Part shown: piece by piece, positions 40,414 through 49,804 of the stretch | Position numbering within the stretch: the first letter of the stretch is position 1 | Layout of the letters: each line of letters begins with the position of its first letter | Source: Mycobacterium europaeum | GTDB lineage: Bacteria > Actinomycetota > Actinomycetes > Mycobacteriales > Mycobacteriaceae | DNA length: 64,000 nt | Assembly: GCF_002102155.1 (NCBI RefSeq) | Contig: NZ_LQOU01000009.1 | Location: 1 to 64,000 of the forward strand | Direction: 5' to 3' | Notes under the pieces: generated by a model | What the model was told of the DNA's origin: nothing | The model's input: only the letters and a program-made list of their open reading frames with translations | Databases searched by the model: none | Position numbers and translations under genes: made by a program

Positions 40414-41592
40414 CTAACGCGCGATTCCGGCCAGTTCGCGTGCCACCGCGTCGAAGGCGCGCAGCGTGTCCAGCATGTGCGGCTCGTGGGAGTGCGGCTG
40501 GGCGGACACCTTGGCCGCGACCAGCTCGGCGGGGCGGTTGACGTAGATCATCTGGCCGCACATGCCCAGGCACAACACGACGTCGTTGCCCGGGTAGGGA
40601 AACCACATCTGGTTGCGGTACATCCCGCCGGGCAGATCGGTGTCGTGGTCGGGGCTGGCGGCGAACGCCGCACGCGAGTCGGGACTGCCGTCGAGGGTGT
40701 CGGCGATCCATGCCGGTGGCACCACCTGCCGGCCGGTCAGCGACACGCCGTCGCGCAGGAACAGCGAGCCGAACCGGATCATGTCCGTCAGGCATGCGCT
40801 GATGCCGCCGTCGAAAAATCCGGTGCCGGCGGGATCGACACCGATGGTGGCGTCGCTCTGGGCGCCGATGCGGGTCCACAGCAGTTCGGACATCAGGTCG
40901 GTCATCCGCCGGCCGCCGGCGACCTCACAGATCCACCCGAGGACGTCGGTTTCGCACGAGCGATATTCGAACGGGCCGCCATGCGGCGACTTCTGGCGCA
41001 GGGTCAGCAGGAAGTCGTGCACCGTGGCGGGTCCGTCCGCCTTCCTTTTGGGCGCCCAGCCCATCGCCTGGTCGAGCAGGTGTATCTCCGCGGCCGGGTC
41101 GTCGTAGTTCTCCGAGAAGGCGATGCCGGACCTCATGTCCAGCAGGTGGCGCACCGTCGCACCGTCGTAACCGCAGTCCGCTAGGGCGGGAACGTATTTC
41201 GTCACCGGCGCGTCAACCTCGATCGAACCGGCGCCGTGCAACGCGCCGACGACGGCCGCCACCATCGACTTGCTCACCGAGAACAGCAGATGTCGCCTGT
41301 CCGCCCTGAGGTGGTCGAGATACTCCTCGGCCACCAGCGAGCCGCGGTGCGCGACGGCCCAGCCGTCGGTAACGGTGGCGGCCATCACCGCGCCGACGGT
41401 CGTGGTCGCCCCGTTGGTGCTGGTCACCCGGATCTCGGCCACCGGCGCAGGGGCCGCGGGCAGCGCCGCGACCGGCCCGGTCCCGCGCGCGATGGTCACC
41501 GTCGGAACCATGTCTTCGACGTGCTGGAACGACCACCGCGAATACGGCGGCGACAGCCAGTTGTCCAGTGAGATTCCCGCCGGGACGCTCAC
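40414..41592 (-). CDS. Beta-lactamase-fold serine hydrolase (class C-like)
   Basis: 392 aa from GTG 41592, whose GTGA overlaps the stop of the ATP-grasp gene. The catalytic SVSK motif is at residues 105-108 (LLFSVSKSMVAAVVG), followed by LLDMRSGIAFSENYDD and the YRSCETDVLGWICE segment (Tyr-containing second motif). The C-terminal region LCLGMCGQMIYVN corresponds to the third motif. Such enzymes are esterases, amidases or D-amino peptidases rather than true beta-lactamases. No signal peptide. Translationally coupled to a ligase, so it may act on the same metabolite (transfer or cleavage of an amide). Not present here in H37Rv. The frame continues to 41877 but only as antisense-like sequence. 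Confidence 0.85.
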   Translation of the reverse strand: MSVPAGISLDNWLSPPYSRWSFQHVEDMVPTVTIARGTGPVAALPAAPAPVAEIRVTSTNGATTTVGAVMAATVTDGWAVAHRGSLVAEEYLDHLRADRRHLLFSVSKSMVAAVVGALHGAGSIEVDAPVTKYVPALADCGYDGATVRHLLDMRSGIAFSENYDDPAAEIHLLDQAMGWAPKRKADGPATVHDFLLTLRQKSPHGGPFEYRSCETDVLGWICEVAGGRRMTDLMSELLWTRIGAQSDATIGVDPAGTGFFDGGISACLTDMIRFGSLFLRDGVSLTGRQVVPPAWIADTLDGSPDSRAAFAASPDHDTDLPGGMYRNQMWFPYPGNDVVLCLGMCGQMIYVNRPAELVAAKVSAQPHSHEPHMLDTLRAFDAVARELAGIAR

Positions 41593-43112
41593 GCGCGGGC
41601 GACGAGCCGCGAGACGATCGGCGCGGCGGGCGTCAGGGGCGTTGAGGTGAACTTCGCCTTCATGCCCTTGACCCAGCGCTGGCACCGCTCGCTGAGCTGA
41701 TAGTCGTCGGTCTGCAAGTGCGCGCGGGTGATGAGCACGCCGAGTTGGGCGCCCTCGGAACGCAAGTCGCCGGGCGCCGCGACCCGCATGTAAAAGGCCT
41801 CGGAGCCGTCGAGGAGCGTGGCCCAGTCGTTGGCGGTCCGCGAAAAGGAGACCCGACCGTCGTCGTCGATGCGCCATACTCCGGTGCGTGGTGTTGCGGT
41901 GAAGATCTCGATATCCGGCGAGGTCTCGGTGAGTATCACCTGGCCCCAGACCTCGTCCTCGCCGTAGCCCCGCTCCCAGCGCGCGTTGATCTCGTCGATG
42001 TCGAGCTCGTACTCCACGTCCATGTACTCGAGCAGGTGAAACAGAAACAGCGGCATGTCGGCGTAGGCCTCGGTGGTCAGGTTCGTCATCGGACTCGCGC
42101 CGCTCAGGCGAGGATTCACCTCGCCGAGGTAGAGCTCGTCGGAGTCGAGGTCATGCAGCAGGTCCACCTCGAAGTAACCGAGATAGCCCTCGCGGCGCAT
42201 GACGTCGCCCAGCTTTGTCACCATTTCTCGCGCGGCGTGCGTCTGGGCGGGCGGAAGCACCTCGTGCCAGATGTCGTTGCCGCACCAACTGCCCCGGCTC
42301 GGCGTCAGCTCCGAATAGCCGACGAGACTGGTCATCGCGGGCCCGACCACGGTGCCGTGGCGGGTCACGGCGCCCTCGAGGCACACCTCCACATTGCGGA
42401 TGCGCTTCATGACCTTGAGGTCCTGCCCGACCAGGTCACCGGCGTGCTCGTCCCAGTCGCGCTGACCGTGCACAAAGAACGTCCCGCTGCCGGCATTGCC
42501 ATACGCGATCGAGATGACGAGGTCATCGCCCAAGCCGGCGTCTTGTGCGAGCGCCAGCAGTTCGTCGTACGAGCCGGCCCGCCCGATCGTGTTGGGCACG
42601 CTCGGTACCCCCGCCTCCTCGGCCAGGCGCGTCATGACGATCTTGGAGCCCAGGCGATTGCGCAACTCGATCGGCGGATGCATGACCTCGAGGCCCGCGG
42701 ACCGCGCGAGGGCCTGGATTTCCTCGTTCATCATCACAAAGCAGCACTTGCCGCCGGGACCTTTACCGGCGATGAACTCGAGCGTCTCGGGGTCGGACAG
42801 GAGGTGGCTGCACACCTCGTCCATGGAGTCGAAATCGCGGCGGTCGCGCCGCCGCGGCACGAACACGCGCGAGTGGGTGCCCTCGAAAGAGTCGAAGTAG
42901 GTGAGGTAGAAGAAGTTCCGTATCCAGCGATCGACGCCGAGCAGGTTGAACGGCGTCGGCGAGATGAAGTACAGCGGCACCTTGTTGGTGTGGAAGAACG
43001 CGCGTATGTCCGAAAGGCCGTTCAACTGGCGGGGCGGCTCCGGCGCAGACCCGCCGGCGGGCACCATCACGCCGCTCGCGCCGCCGTCGGCGCCTGCGGC
43101 CAGCGGTGGCAT
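41589..43112 (-). CDS. ATP-grasp family carboxylate-amine/thiol ligase of unknown substrate
   Basis: About 507 aa from ATG 43112. N-terminal domain (about 40-150) with KVPLYFISPTPFNLLGVDRW and NFFYLTYFDSFEGTHSRVF. The ATP-grasp core has NRLGSKIVMTRLAEEAGVP (152-170), the Gly-rich loop IAYGNAGSGT (202-211), FEVD (314-317) and the metal-binding Glu/Asn of GEVNPR (330-335). A C-terminal domain of about 150 residues follows, with WERGYGEDEVWGQVILTETSPD. Homologues form amide or peptide bonds through an acyl phosphate. The frame is open up to 43385, but that part is Arg-rich and unlike coding sequence, so the true start is uncertain (a TTG at LWDEDTR is another option). No counterpart at this place in H37Rv. 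Confidence 0.8.
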   Translation of the reverse strand: MPPLAAGADGGASGVMVPAGGSAPEPPRQLNGLSDIRAFFHTNKVPLYFISPTPFNLLGVDRWIRNFFYLTYFDSFEGTHSRVFVPRRRDRRDFDSMDEVCSHLLSDPETLEFIAGKGPGGKCCFVMMNEEIQALARSAGLEVMHPPIELRNRLGSKIVMTRLAEEAGVPSVPNTIGRAGSYDELLALAQDAGLGDDLVISIAYGNAGSGTFFVHGQRDWDEHAGDLVGQDLKVMKRIRNVEVCLEGAVTRHGTVVGPAMTSLVGYSELTPSRGSWCGNDIWHEVLPPAQTHAAREMVTKLGDVMRREGYLGYFEVDLLHDLDSDELYLGEVNPRLSGASPMTNLTTEAYADMPLFLFHLLEYMDVEYELDIDEINARWERGYGEDEVWGQVILTETSPDIEIFTATPRTGVWRIDDDGRVSFSRTANDWATLLDGSEAFYMRVAAPGDLRSEGAQLGVLITRAHLQTDDYQLSERCQRWVKGMKAKFTSTPLTPAAPIVSRLVARA

Positions 43113-43418
43113 GGCGGCGGGGGCGCCCCGGTCGGCGTGTGGGCGGTCAGATCGCGTGTCTTCATCCCACAAGTCTGGCCCGCCCCACCGCCGGGCGAAA
43201 GTGCGGAGTGCGCGCGAGGCCGCGATGCGCCTTCTCTGGCCGGCCCGTCGCACGAACGTCACCCGGTGGAAATGGTTTTTAACAACGGTTTCATCGCTGC
43301 GCGTCGCCCAGAGTTTGCCTATTAGACGGTTCGGGAACCACAATTGGCGTGTCGTGCGAGCAGATGACGCCAGCAGGGGGATCATGACTTAAAGGCGTCT
43401 CTATTCGAGGGGTGGTCG
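43113..43418. other. Divergent intergenic region of the tRNA-Arg insertion
   Basis: About 300 nt between the ATP-grasp gene (leftward) and the orphan gene (rightward). G+C falls toward 43260-43420, with TATTAG and AAAGGCG tracts. It probably holds both promoters; no operator stands out. Part of it may encode the ATP-grasp N-terminus if an upstream start is used. Confidence 0.4.
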
Positions 43419-43865
43419 ATGATGACGTCGGACGACTGGCAACCGGTGGTACGAGTTGGAAAACCAAAGTTCGTAGCCGGCCTGGGAAATAGGATCAAAG
43501 TCGAGGTCAAGACACGGGGGTGGCTAAGCCGAGACTGGCGCGGCTACTTCGGTCTACAGGTATCGCGGCAACGGCTCGATGCCAGATACTCCTCTTATCC
43601 CTGCTGGGATGAGGTCCAGCGCATCGAGGGCACGTGCGCCCTCGACGAAGCGGAGCGCTACATCGAAATGATCGATGCCGCAATCCACTACGCGAACACC
43701 AGATTGCGCAGTGACGCGGTGCCCAAGACGGTCGTTTCCGGCGCGCAGCCGGATCAACGGGCGTGGGCGGTGAGACGGCGCCAGGCGGCGCTCGATGAAC
43801 TGGCGACGAAGTTGGCGAGACCCGAGGTCGAGGAGAACGTCGCCTCTTTAAATACATCTTTGTAA
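43419..43865 (+). CDS. Orphan protein of unknown function in low-GC DNA
   Basis: 148 aa, starting MMTSDDWQPVVRVGKPKFV. GAGGGG lies 6 nt before ATG 43419, a good ribosome site. The product is mixed alpha/beta with a charged C-terminal helix (RRRQAALDELATKLARPEVEEN). No signal peptide, membrane segment, catalytic motif or family that I recognise. Base use differs from the neighbours: 43441-43500 is 30/60 G+C. That and the absence of a H37Rv counterpart point to recent acquisition. A short hairpin follows its stop. Confidence 0.6.
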   Translation: MMTSDDWQPVVRVGKPKFVAGLGNRIKVEVKTRGWLSRDWRGYFGLQVSRQRLDARYSSYPCWDEVQRIEGTCALDEAERYIEMIDAAIHYANTRLRSDAVPKTVVSGAQPDQRAWAVRRRQAALDELATKLARPEVEENVASLNTSL

Positions 43866-43873
43866 TCAACGCG

Positions 43874-43889
43874 GTCCGATCGCGCGGAC
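43874..43889 (+). terminator. Hairpin after the orphan gene
   Basis: GTCCG (43874-43878) and CGGAC (43885-43889) pair around ATCGCG, 9 nt after the stop codon. Short and without a T-tract, so a weak terminator at best. The following stretch to 44198 (about 50% G+C at 43921-43980) shows no gene and ends in the echA14 promoter. Confidence 0.3.
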
Positions 43890-44198
43890 TGCGATCGAGG
43901 TCTGAACGAGGAAACCGCTAACGCATTCGTTCTTGCACAACGATTCTTTGCTGAATTCCGCGGCCACCCCAATAGCGTTCGCGTTTGTCGGCGCTAAGCA
44001 ATCCGCGACGGCGCCGAAGCGCAGGCAATTAATCGGCTGTTCAGGACCGGGCGGTTCCACACTCATACGGCAACCGACGTGGCGAAAAACCACCCCGACG
44101 CCCCGCAGTACCCTTACCCCTGCCCCGAGTCGCAGCCGGCGGCGCCGTAACCGTGCGTCGCCCAAGACCCGCCATCCCCCGAGCCGCGGAGGTACCCG

Positions 44199-44969
44199 AT
44201 GGCCCAGTCAGACCTCGTCTTGTACACCGTCGACAATCGCGTCGCGCTGATCACCGTCAACGACCCCGACCGGCGCAACGCGGTCACCGCCGAGATGTCG
44301 GCGCGGCTGCGCGCGGCCATCGAGCGGGCGGAATCCGATCCCGACGTGCACGCCGTGGTGGTCACCGGTGCCGGCAAGGCATTTTGCGCCGGCGCGGATC
44401 TGAGCGCGCTCGGAGCCGCCGGCGGCGACAAAGCCGAGACGGGTCTGCAGCAGCTCTACGACGGCTTCATGGCCGTCGGCAGTTGCCGGTTGCCCACCAT
44501 CGCCGCGGTCAACGGCGCGGCCGTCGGCGCGGGCCTGAATCTCGCATTGGCGGCCGACGTCCGCATCGCCGGGCCGGCGGCGATGTTCGACGCCCGATTC
44601 CAGAAGCTGGGGCTGCACCCCGGCGGCGGTGCGACGTGGATGCTGCAGCGGGCGGTGGGCCCGCAGGTCGCCCGCGCGGCACTGCTCTTCGGCATGCGTT
44701 TCGACGCCGAAGCCGCCGTGCACCACGGCTTGGCGCTGGCCGTCGCCGACGATCCCGTCGCCGCGGCGCTGGAGCTGGCGGCCGGGCCCGCGGCGGCCCC
44801 GCGCGAGGTCGTCCTGGCGACGAAGGCCACCATGCGCGCCACCGCCAGCCCGGGATCGCTCGATCACGAACAACACGTGTTCGCCATGCGCACCGAACTC
44901 GGGCCGCAAGCCTATTCCATCCAGTCACCGGAGTTCGCCCAGCGATTGGCCGCGGCGCAGCGCCGGTAA
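44199..44969 (+). CDS. echA14: Enoyl-CoA hydratase/isomerase family protein EchA14
   Basis: Crotonase-fold protein of 256 aa, the same length as M. tuberculosis EchA14 (Rv2486). CoA/oxyanion motifs: [16 protein letters not shown] (about 65-78) and [23 protein letters not shown] (about 105-127). It carries NTF-like residues [21 protein letters not shown], where one expected catalytic Glu is Leu/His, so it may be an isomerase or non-hydratase member. Cytosolic, in fatty-acid or branched acyl-CoA metabolism. Ribosome site GGAGG before ATG 44199. Converges on bkdC with a gap of 15 nt. Confidence 0.9.
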   Translation: MAQSDLVLYTVDNRVALITVNDPDRRNAVTAEMSARLRAAIERAESDPDVHAVVVTGAGKAFCAGADLSALGAAGGDKAETGLQQLYDGFMAVGSCRLPTIAAVNGAAVGAGLNLALAADVRIAGPAAMFDARFQKLGLHPGGGATWMLQRAVGPQVARAALLFGMRFDAEAAVHHGLALAVADDPVAAALELAAGPAAAPREVVLATKATMRATASPGSLDHEQHVFAMRTELGPQAYSIQSPEFAQRLAAAQRR

Positions 44970-44984
44970 CCGCCGCACAGCCGA

Positions 44985-46148
44985 CTACAGGTCCAGCAGC
45001 GCGGTCATCGGTGACTCAACCAAATCCCTCAGCTCGGTGACGAACTGGGCCGCCTGCGCGCCGTCGGCGACGCGGTGGTCGAACACGCAGGTGAGCGTCA
45101 TGGTCGGGCGCACCACGAGCTGATCACCGACGGCCACCGGGCGCGGTTTGATCGCCCCCATTCCCAGGATGGCCGCCTCCGGATGGTTGATCACCGGCAC
45201 GCCGTCGTCGGCGCCCAGCGCACCGAAATTCGAGACGGTGAAGGTGGAGCCGCGCAGTTCCGCCGGGGTCAGCGTGCCCGCTCGCGCGCCGGTGATCAAT
45301 TCGGTTGCCCGTGTTGCCAGTTCGCGGGTCGTCTTGGTGTGCGCGTCGGTGATCACCGGGACCAGCAGCCCACGCGGGGACGCGACTCCGAATCCCAGGT
45401 GCACGCGATGGTCGACGCGAACCGCCGGTCCGTCGGGCGAGTCGACCCATGTCGAGTTGAGAATCTCGTTGTGGCGCAACGCGACGAGCAGCAGCCGCAT
45501 CGTCAGGACGAACGGCGTGATCTTCTCCTCCGTCGACACCCGGTCGGACAGCCGCAGCAATTCGGTGCAGTCGACCGCGACACTGACTGTGGCGGAGGGG
45601 ATCTCGCGGTGCGACAACATCATCTTCTCGGCCATCCGCGCCTGCACGCCACGGACCGGCCGGACGTCGGCGCCGTTCTGGCCCGCGGCCGCCAGCACGT
45701 CCGCGCGGGTGATGATGCTGTCGGGATCGCCCTGCAGCGACCGCAGGTCGACCATCAGGTCCTTGGCCAATCTGCGCACCGGAGGGGAGGCGAGCGGGCG
45801 GCGGGTTCGTCGGCTGGCGTCGATGCCGGCGTCGGCGCCATAGCCGACCAAAGTGGGGACCGTCCCGGCGTCCCCGCGATCGTCGCCGTTCAGCGCGGCC
45901 GTATCGATGCGGACCAACACCGCCCCCACCGGCAGCACATCGCCTTCGCCGCCGTGTGTTTCGACGATCCGACCCGCATACGGGCTGGGCAGCTCCACCT
46001 CCGCCTTCGCCGTCTCCACCGAGCACAACACCTGGTTGAGCTCGACGTCGTCGCCGGCGGCGACGTTCCAGTGCGTCACGGTCACTTCCTGCAACCCCTC
46101 GCCGAGATCGGGGACGCGAAACGCCTTCACTCTTTCGTCGGTGCTCAT
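44985..46148 (-). CDS. bkdC: Branched-chain 2-oxoacid dehydrogenase E2 (lipoyl acyltransferase) BkdC
   Basis: 387 aa: N-terminal lipoyl domain with the lipoylated Lys48 in [12 protein letters not shown]; a linker; peripheral-subunit-binding domain [21 protein letters not shown] (about 120-140); C-terminal acyltransferase core with SNFGALG and the catalytic [13 protein letters not shown]. Transfers branched acyl groups from E1 to CoA. The ATG at 46148 overlaps the bkdB stop (ATGA). In M. tuberculosis this protein completes the BCKADH complex together with Lpd. 393 aa there. Confidence 0.95.
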   Translation of the reverse strand: MSTDERVKAFRVPDLGEGLQEVTVTHWNVAAGDDVELNQVLCSVETAKAEVELPSPYAGRIVETHGGEGDVLPVGAVLVRIDTAALNGDDRGDAGTVPTLVGYGADAGIDASRRTRRPLASPPVRRLAKDLMVDLRSLQGDPDSIITRADVLAAAGQNGADVRPVRGVQARMAEKMMLSHREIPSATVSVAVDCTELLRLSDRVSTEEKITPFVLTMRLLLVALRHNEILNSTWVDSPDGPAVRVDHRVHLGFGVASPRGLLVPVITDAHTKTTRELATRATELITGARAGTLTPAELRGSTFTVSNFGALGADDGVPVINHPEAAILGMGAIKPRPVAVGDQLVVRPTMTLTCVFDHRVADGAQAAQFVTELRDLVESPMTALLDL

Positions 46149-47200
46149 GGCTGCCCCAACGCACGCTCGACGCAGTCCAGCAACCGGTCGGGGCCGGGCA
46201 GCCAGAGTCGCTCCAGCCGGGCCGGCGGGTACGGGGTGTCGAATCCGCAGGCGCGCAACACCGGCGCCTCCAACTCGTAGAACATCTCCTCTTGAATCCG
46301 GGCGGCCAACTCGGCGCCATACCCCAGGCTGCGCGGCCCCTCGTGCATCACCACACAACGTCCGGTCCGATGAACCGACGCGGCCACGGTCTCGAAGTCC
46401 AACGGGACCAGTGACCGCAGGTCGATGACCTCGATGCTCCAACCACGTTGCCGCTGCGCATCTTCGGCCGCGGCGACGGCGGTGCCGACCAGGCTGCCGT
46501 AGGCCACGACCGTCACGTCGGAGCCGGGCCTTCGCACCATCGCCTGCCCGATCGGCGGTTCCGTCCGCTCGGTGTCGACCGTGCCGCGGACCTGATAGCG
46601 CCGCTTCGGCTCGAGGAACATCACCGGGTCCGGGCAGGCGATCGCGTGGCGAAGCAGCCAGTACGCGTCGGCCGGGCCGGAGGGAACCACCACCTTCAGA
46701 CCCGCGGTATGGGCCCAATACGACTCGGTGGACTCCGAATGATGTTCTGCGGCACCGATTCCACCGAAGGAGGGGATTCGCACCGTGACCGGCATGTCGA
46801 TTTCGCCGCGGGTGCGGGTGCGGTACTTCGCCAGATGGCTGACCACCTGATCGAAAGCGGGGTAGGAGAACCCGTCGAATTGAATCTCCGGCACCGGGAC
46901 GAAGCCGCGCAACGCCAGCCCGACCGCGATGCCGATGATGGCGGATTCGGCCAGCGGCGTGTCGAAACAGCGCGTGTCGCCGAACGTTCCGGCGAGTCCG
47001 TCGGTCACCCGGAACACCCCACCCTCGACCGAGACGTCCTCACCGAACACCAGCACCCGGTCGTCGGCGGCCATCGCGTCATGCAGGCTTCGGTTGAGCG
47101 CCTGCACCATGGTCAGCGACTGCGCACCGAGCGCTACGTTCTGCGAGGCCGGAGTGAGGGTTTCGGCCGGACCGGCGGGTCGATCCGCGAGCTGGGTCAT
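46145..47200 (-). CDS. bkdB: Branched-chain 2-oxoacid dehydrogenase E1 beta BkdB
   Basis: Beta subunit of thiamine-diphosphate E1 (351 aa): [21 protein letters not shown], the GE(D) motif that contacts the cofactor, then [47 protein letters not shown] and EPKRRYQV. Start ATG 47200 ([10 protein letters not shown]) overlaps the bkdA stop as ATGA. Works with BkdA on the 2-oxoacids of leucine, isoleucine and valine. Confidence 0.95.
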   Translation of the reverse strand: MTQLADRPAGPAETLTPASQNVALGAQSLTMVQALNRSLHDAMAADDRVLVFGEDVSVEGGVFRVTDGLAGTFGDTRCFDTPLAESAIIGIAVGLALRGFVPVPEIQFDGFSYPAFDQVVSHLAKYRTRTRGEIDMPVTVRIPSFGGIGAAEHHSESTESYWAHTAGLKVVVPSGPADAYWLLRHAIACPDPVMFLEPKRRYQVRGTVDTERTEPPIGQAMVRRPGSDVTVVAYGSLVGTAVAAAEDAQRQRGWSIEVIDLRSLVPLDFETVAASVHRTGRCVVMHEGPRSLGYGAELAARIQEEMFYELEAPVLRACGFDTPYPPARLERLWLPGPDRLLDCVERALGQP

Positions 47201-48288
47201 TCGGGCCTCCCCAGTTCGGCCCGCAGCTGTTGGCGCTGCGCCTCGAGCCCGGGCGTCATCTCGGCGTACACGGTGGTGAACACCTCGTCGACGTCGAAAT
47301 CGGGTGCCCCGCACACCGCGTCGCGCAACTCGGCGCGCATCCGCTTGCAACGGGCAGCAACACGCTCCGCCAAGCGGTCCGACCACAGGCCCTGCCCCTG
47401 CAGGTAGGTGCGGTAGCGCGGGATCGGGTCGAGCGCCGCCCAGCGGTCCACCTCCTCCTGGGTCCGGTAGCGGCTGGGATCATCGGCGGTGGTGTGCGGG
47501 CCGAGCCGGTAGGTGACCGCCTCGATCAGGGTCGGGCCACCGCCGGCCCGGGCGCGGCCGGCGGCCTCGGCCATCACGGCGTAGCAGGCCAGCACGTCGT
47601 TGCCGTCCACCCGGACCCCGGGCATGCCGTACCCGATTGCCTTGTGCGCGATCGACGGTGCCCTGGTCTGTTTGTGGATCGGCACCGAAATCGCCCACTG
47701 GTTGTTCTGCACGAAGAACACGCACGGCGTGGCGAACACGGCCGCGAAGTTCAGCGCCTCATGCACGTCCCCGACGCTGGTGGCACCGTCGCCGAGGAAG
47801 GCCACCGTCACCGAATCCTCGCCGAGACGCTGCGCGGCCATCGCCGCGCCGACGGCGTGCAGGGTCTGGGTGCCGATCGGAATCGAGGTCGGGGCGCAGC
47901 ATTTCTTGGTGAATTCCAGTCCGCCGTGCCAGGTTCCGCGCCACACCGCCCCGACGTGCCCGGGCGGGATGCCGCGCACCAGATACACGCCGAGCTCCCG
48001 GTATTGGGGAAACAGCCAGTCCGTCTTGCGCAAAGGGGCCGCCGCGCCCACCTGGGCGGCTTCCTGACCGCGGCAGGACGCGAACAGCGCCAACTCCCCC
48101 TGGCGCTTGAGGTTGACGAACTCGGTGTCCAGCTCCCGGGTGACCGCCATCATCTCGTAGAGCCAGCACAGTGTCTCGGCGGGAAGGTCGCGGCCGTAGC
48201 GGAGTTCGGGCGTCGGTGTGCCGTCCGCGGCGACGAGTTGCACCGGGTCCAGGTCGACGGTCATCGGCAGTTCAGGCGCCTTTGCCAT
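47197..48288 (-). CDS. bkdA: Branched-chain 2-oxoacid dehydrogenase E1 alpha BkdA
   Basis: E1 alpha (363 aa): thiamine-diphosphate/Mg motif GDGATSVGDVHEALNFAAVFATPCVFFVQNN (about 167-197), with the conserved TRELDTEFVNLKRQGELALFASCRGQEAAQVG and the LRPHTTADDPSRYR-type loop (here LGPHTTADDPSRYR). Ribosome site AGGGAG 5 nt before ATG 48288. A 194-nt gap separates it from citE, so bkdABC may have its own promoter in addition to readthrough. Confidence 0.95.
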   Translation of the reverse strand: MAKAPELPMTVDLDPVQLVAADGTPTPELRYGRDLPAETLCWLYEMMAVTRELDTEFVNLKRQGELALFASCRGQEAAQVGAAAPLRKTDWLFPQYRELGVYLVRGIPPGHVGAVWRGTWHGGLEFTKKCCAPTSIPIGTQTLHAVGAAMAAQRLGEDSVTVAFLGDGATSVGDVHEALNFAAVFATPCVFFVQNNQWAISVPIHKQTRAPSIAHKAIGYGMPGVRVDGNDVLACYAVMAEAAGRARAGGGPTLIEAVTYRLGPHTTADDPSRYRTQEEVDRWAALDPIPRYRTYLQGQGLWSDRLAERVAARCKRMRAELRDAVCGAPDFDVDEVFTTVYAEMTPGLEAQRQQLRAELGRPE

Positions 48289-48482
48289 ACCGTCTCCCTA
48301 CCTCGGTGCCGCAGGGGTCACAGCAAAGCTCCCGAGACCCGCCGCGAGCCGAAGTCGATGACCAGCTACCCGAAAGTCTCCGCTCGCCGCGACACTGGCG
48401 TACTGACCATTATGCGCTCAAATCAGAAGAGACCGCGGCGATCGCGACCGTGTCGCGCCGTCGGGCACGGCGCTGTGGGCGG

Positions 48483-49304
48483 TCACTGGGCGGCGGATTG
48501 CCCCGCCCTGCGCACCAGCATCTCCGCGTGCTTGAGCACCGGCGAGTCCACCATCTGCCCCTCGAAGGCGAAAACGCCGCGCTCGGTGCGGGCGGCCGCC
48601 AATACCCTTCGCGCCCAGTCGACTTTGTCCTCGCTGGGTCGGTAGGCGTCGCGCACGACCGGAATCTGGGTCGGGTGAATGCAGACCGTCCCGTGGAAGC
48701 CCACCGCGACGGCGTCGTTGGCTTCCGCGCGCAGGCCGTCGAGGTCGCGGATGTCCAAATGCACCGCGTCGAGCGCGATGCGGCCGAAGGTGGACGCCGC
48801 CAGCAGAACCGTCGACCGGACGTGGCGGGCGACGTCGCGGTAGGTGCCGTCGGCCAGCCGGCTGGAGCTGCCGCCAAGGGCGGCGACCAGGTCCTCGGCG
48901 CCCCACATCATCGCGACGGTCCCGTCGGCGGCGGCGATCTCGGTGGTGAACACCGCCCCGCGGGGCGTCTCGATCAGCGCGATGACGTCGCGCGGTGCCA
49001 GCGCGGACACCTGCGCGGCCGACTCGGTCTTCGACAGCATCACCGTCGTGTACGCCGTCTCGGCCAGGGCGTCCAGGTCCCGGGCGTATTCCTCGGTGCC
49101 CGCCGCGTTGATGCGCACCACGGTGCGCTCGGGATCCAGCGGGGTCTCCCGCAGCGCCTTGCGGGCGGCGGGCTTGTCCGCTTCGGCCACGCCGTCCTCG
49201 AGGTCGAGGATCACCACGTCGGCCGCGGCGGCGGCCTTTGCGAACCGCTCGGGACGATCGGCCGGGCAGAACAGCCACCCCGGGCCGGCGGAGTGCAGGT
49301 TCAT
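48483..49304 (-). CDS. citE: CitE-like beta-hydroxyacyl-CoA lyase (Rv2498c)
   Basis: 273 aa, the same length as Rv2498c, TIM-barrel of the HpcH/CitE family. Mg/acidic motifs: [13 protein letters not shown] (about 33-45), [10 protein letters not shown] and [13 protein letters not shown]. It stands alone without the citrate lyase alpha and gamma subunits, so the old name citrate lyase is misleading. The M. tuberculosis enzyme has been shown to cleave (S)-citramalyl-CoA (itaconate breakdown) and a 3-hydroxy-3-methylglutaryl-type CoA (leucine breakdown). Overlaps the MaoC gene (ATGA). Confidence 0.93.
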   Translation of the reverse strand: MNLHSAGPGWLFCPADRPERFAKAAAAADVVILDLEDGVAEADKPAARKALRETPLDPERTVVRINAAGTEEYARDLDALAETAYTTVMLSKTESAAQVSALAPRDVIALIETPRGAVFTTEIAAADGTVAMMWGAEDLVAALGGSSSRLADGTYRDVARHVRSTVLLAASTFGRIALDAVHLDIRDLDGLRAEANDAVAVGFHGTVCIHPTQIPVVRDAYRPSEDKVDWARRVLAAARTERGVFAFEGQMVDSPVLKHAEMLVRRAGQSAAQ

Positions 49305-49804
49305 CGTGACTCCTCACCGTCTGGCCGCTTTTGGACCAGCGTGGTCCGCACCGCGCGCGCGACGACGTCGCCGTGCTGGTTGCGCCCGGTGTGCTCGAGG
49401 GTGACGATCCCTTCGCCGGGCCGGCTCTTGGACTCGCGCTTGCCGGTGCACACCGTCTCCGCGTAGAGGGTGTCGCCGTGAAAGACGGGCTTGGGAAACG
49501 ACACCTCGGAGAAGCCCAGGTTGGCGACGATGGTCCCCAGCGTCAACTGCGAGACGGACAGGCCGACCAGCGTGGACAGGGTGAACATCGAGTTCACCAA
49601 CCGCTCCCCCCGGAAGCCCGGCTGCTCGGCGGCCCAGGCCGCGTCCAGGTGCAGCGACTGGGTGTTCATCGTCAGCGTGGTGAACAAGACGTTGTCGGCC
49701 TCGGTGATGGTGCGGCCGGGACGGTGCAGGTAGGTGGTGCCGATCTCGAACTCCTCGAACCACAAGCCCCGCTGGATGATCGACTTGCCGCTCTGCTCGC
49801 TCAT
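49301..49804 (-). CDS. MaoC-like enoyl-CoA hydratase (Rv2499c-like)
   Basis: 167-aa hotdog-fold hydratase. [34 protein letters not shown] is the MaoC signature, with the substrate-binding Asp and the His of HLD forming the hydratase dyad, then [17 protein letters not shown] and [23 protein letters not shown]. In this operon it would hydrate methylglutaconyl-CoA (leucine) or mesaconyl/itaconyl-CoA just before the CitE-like lyase. Coupled to fadE19 and citE by ATGA overlaps. Confidence 0.9.
   Translation of the reverse strand: MSEQSGKSIIQRGLWFEEFEIGTTYLHRPGRTITEADNVLFTTLTMNTQSLHLDAAWAAEQPGFRGERLVNSMFTLSTLVGLSVSQLTLGTIVANLGFSEVSFPKPVFHGDTLYAETVCTGKRESKSRPGEGIVTLEHTGRNQHGDVVARAVRTTLVQKRPDGEESR

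Noticed and set aside
40390..44198. A direct repeat of the tRNA-Arg 3' end (attR) at the far side of the insertion
   Set aside because: No second copy of the T-arm/acceptor sequence was found by eye up to echA14, and no integrase is encoded; the insertion claim rests on gene order and composition only.
44985..46718. N-terminal extension of bkdC (and similar ones for scoB, clpP2, accA1, accD1 and the CPWC oxidoreductase)
   Set aside because: The upstream parts are shadow frames of the preceding gene. The real starts coincide with ATGA/GTGA overlaps and the known family N-termini.
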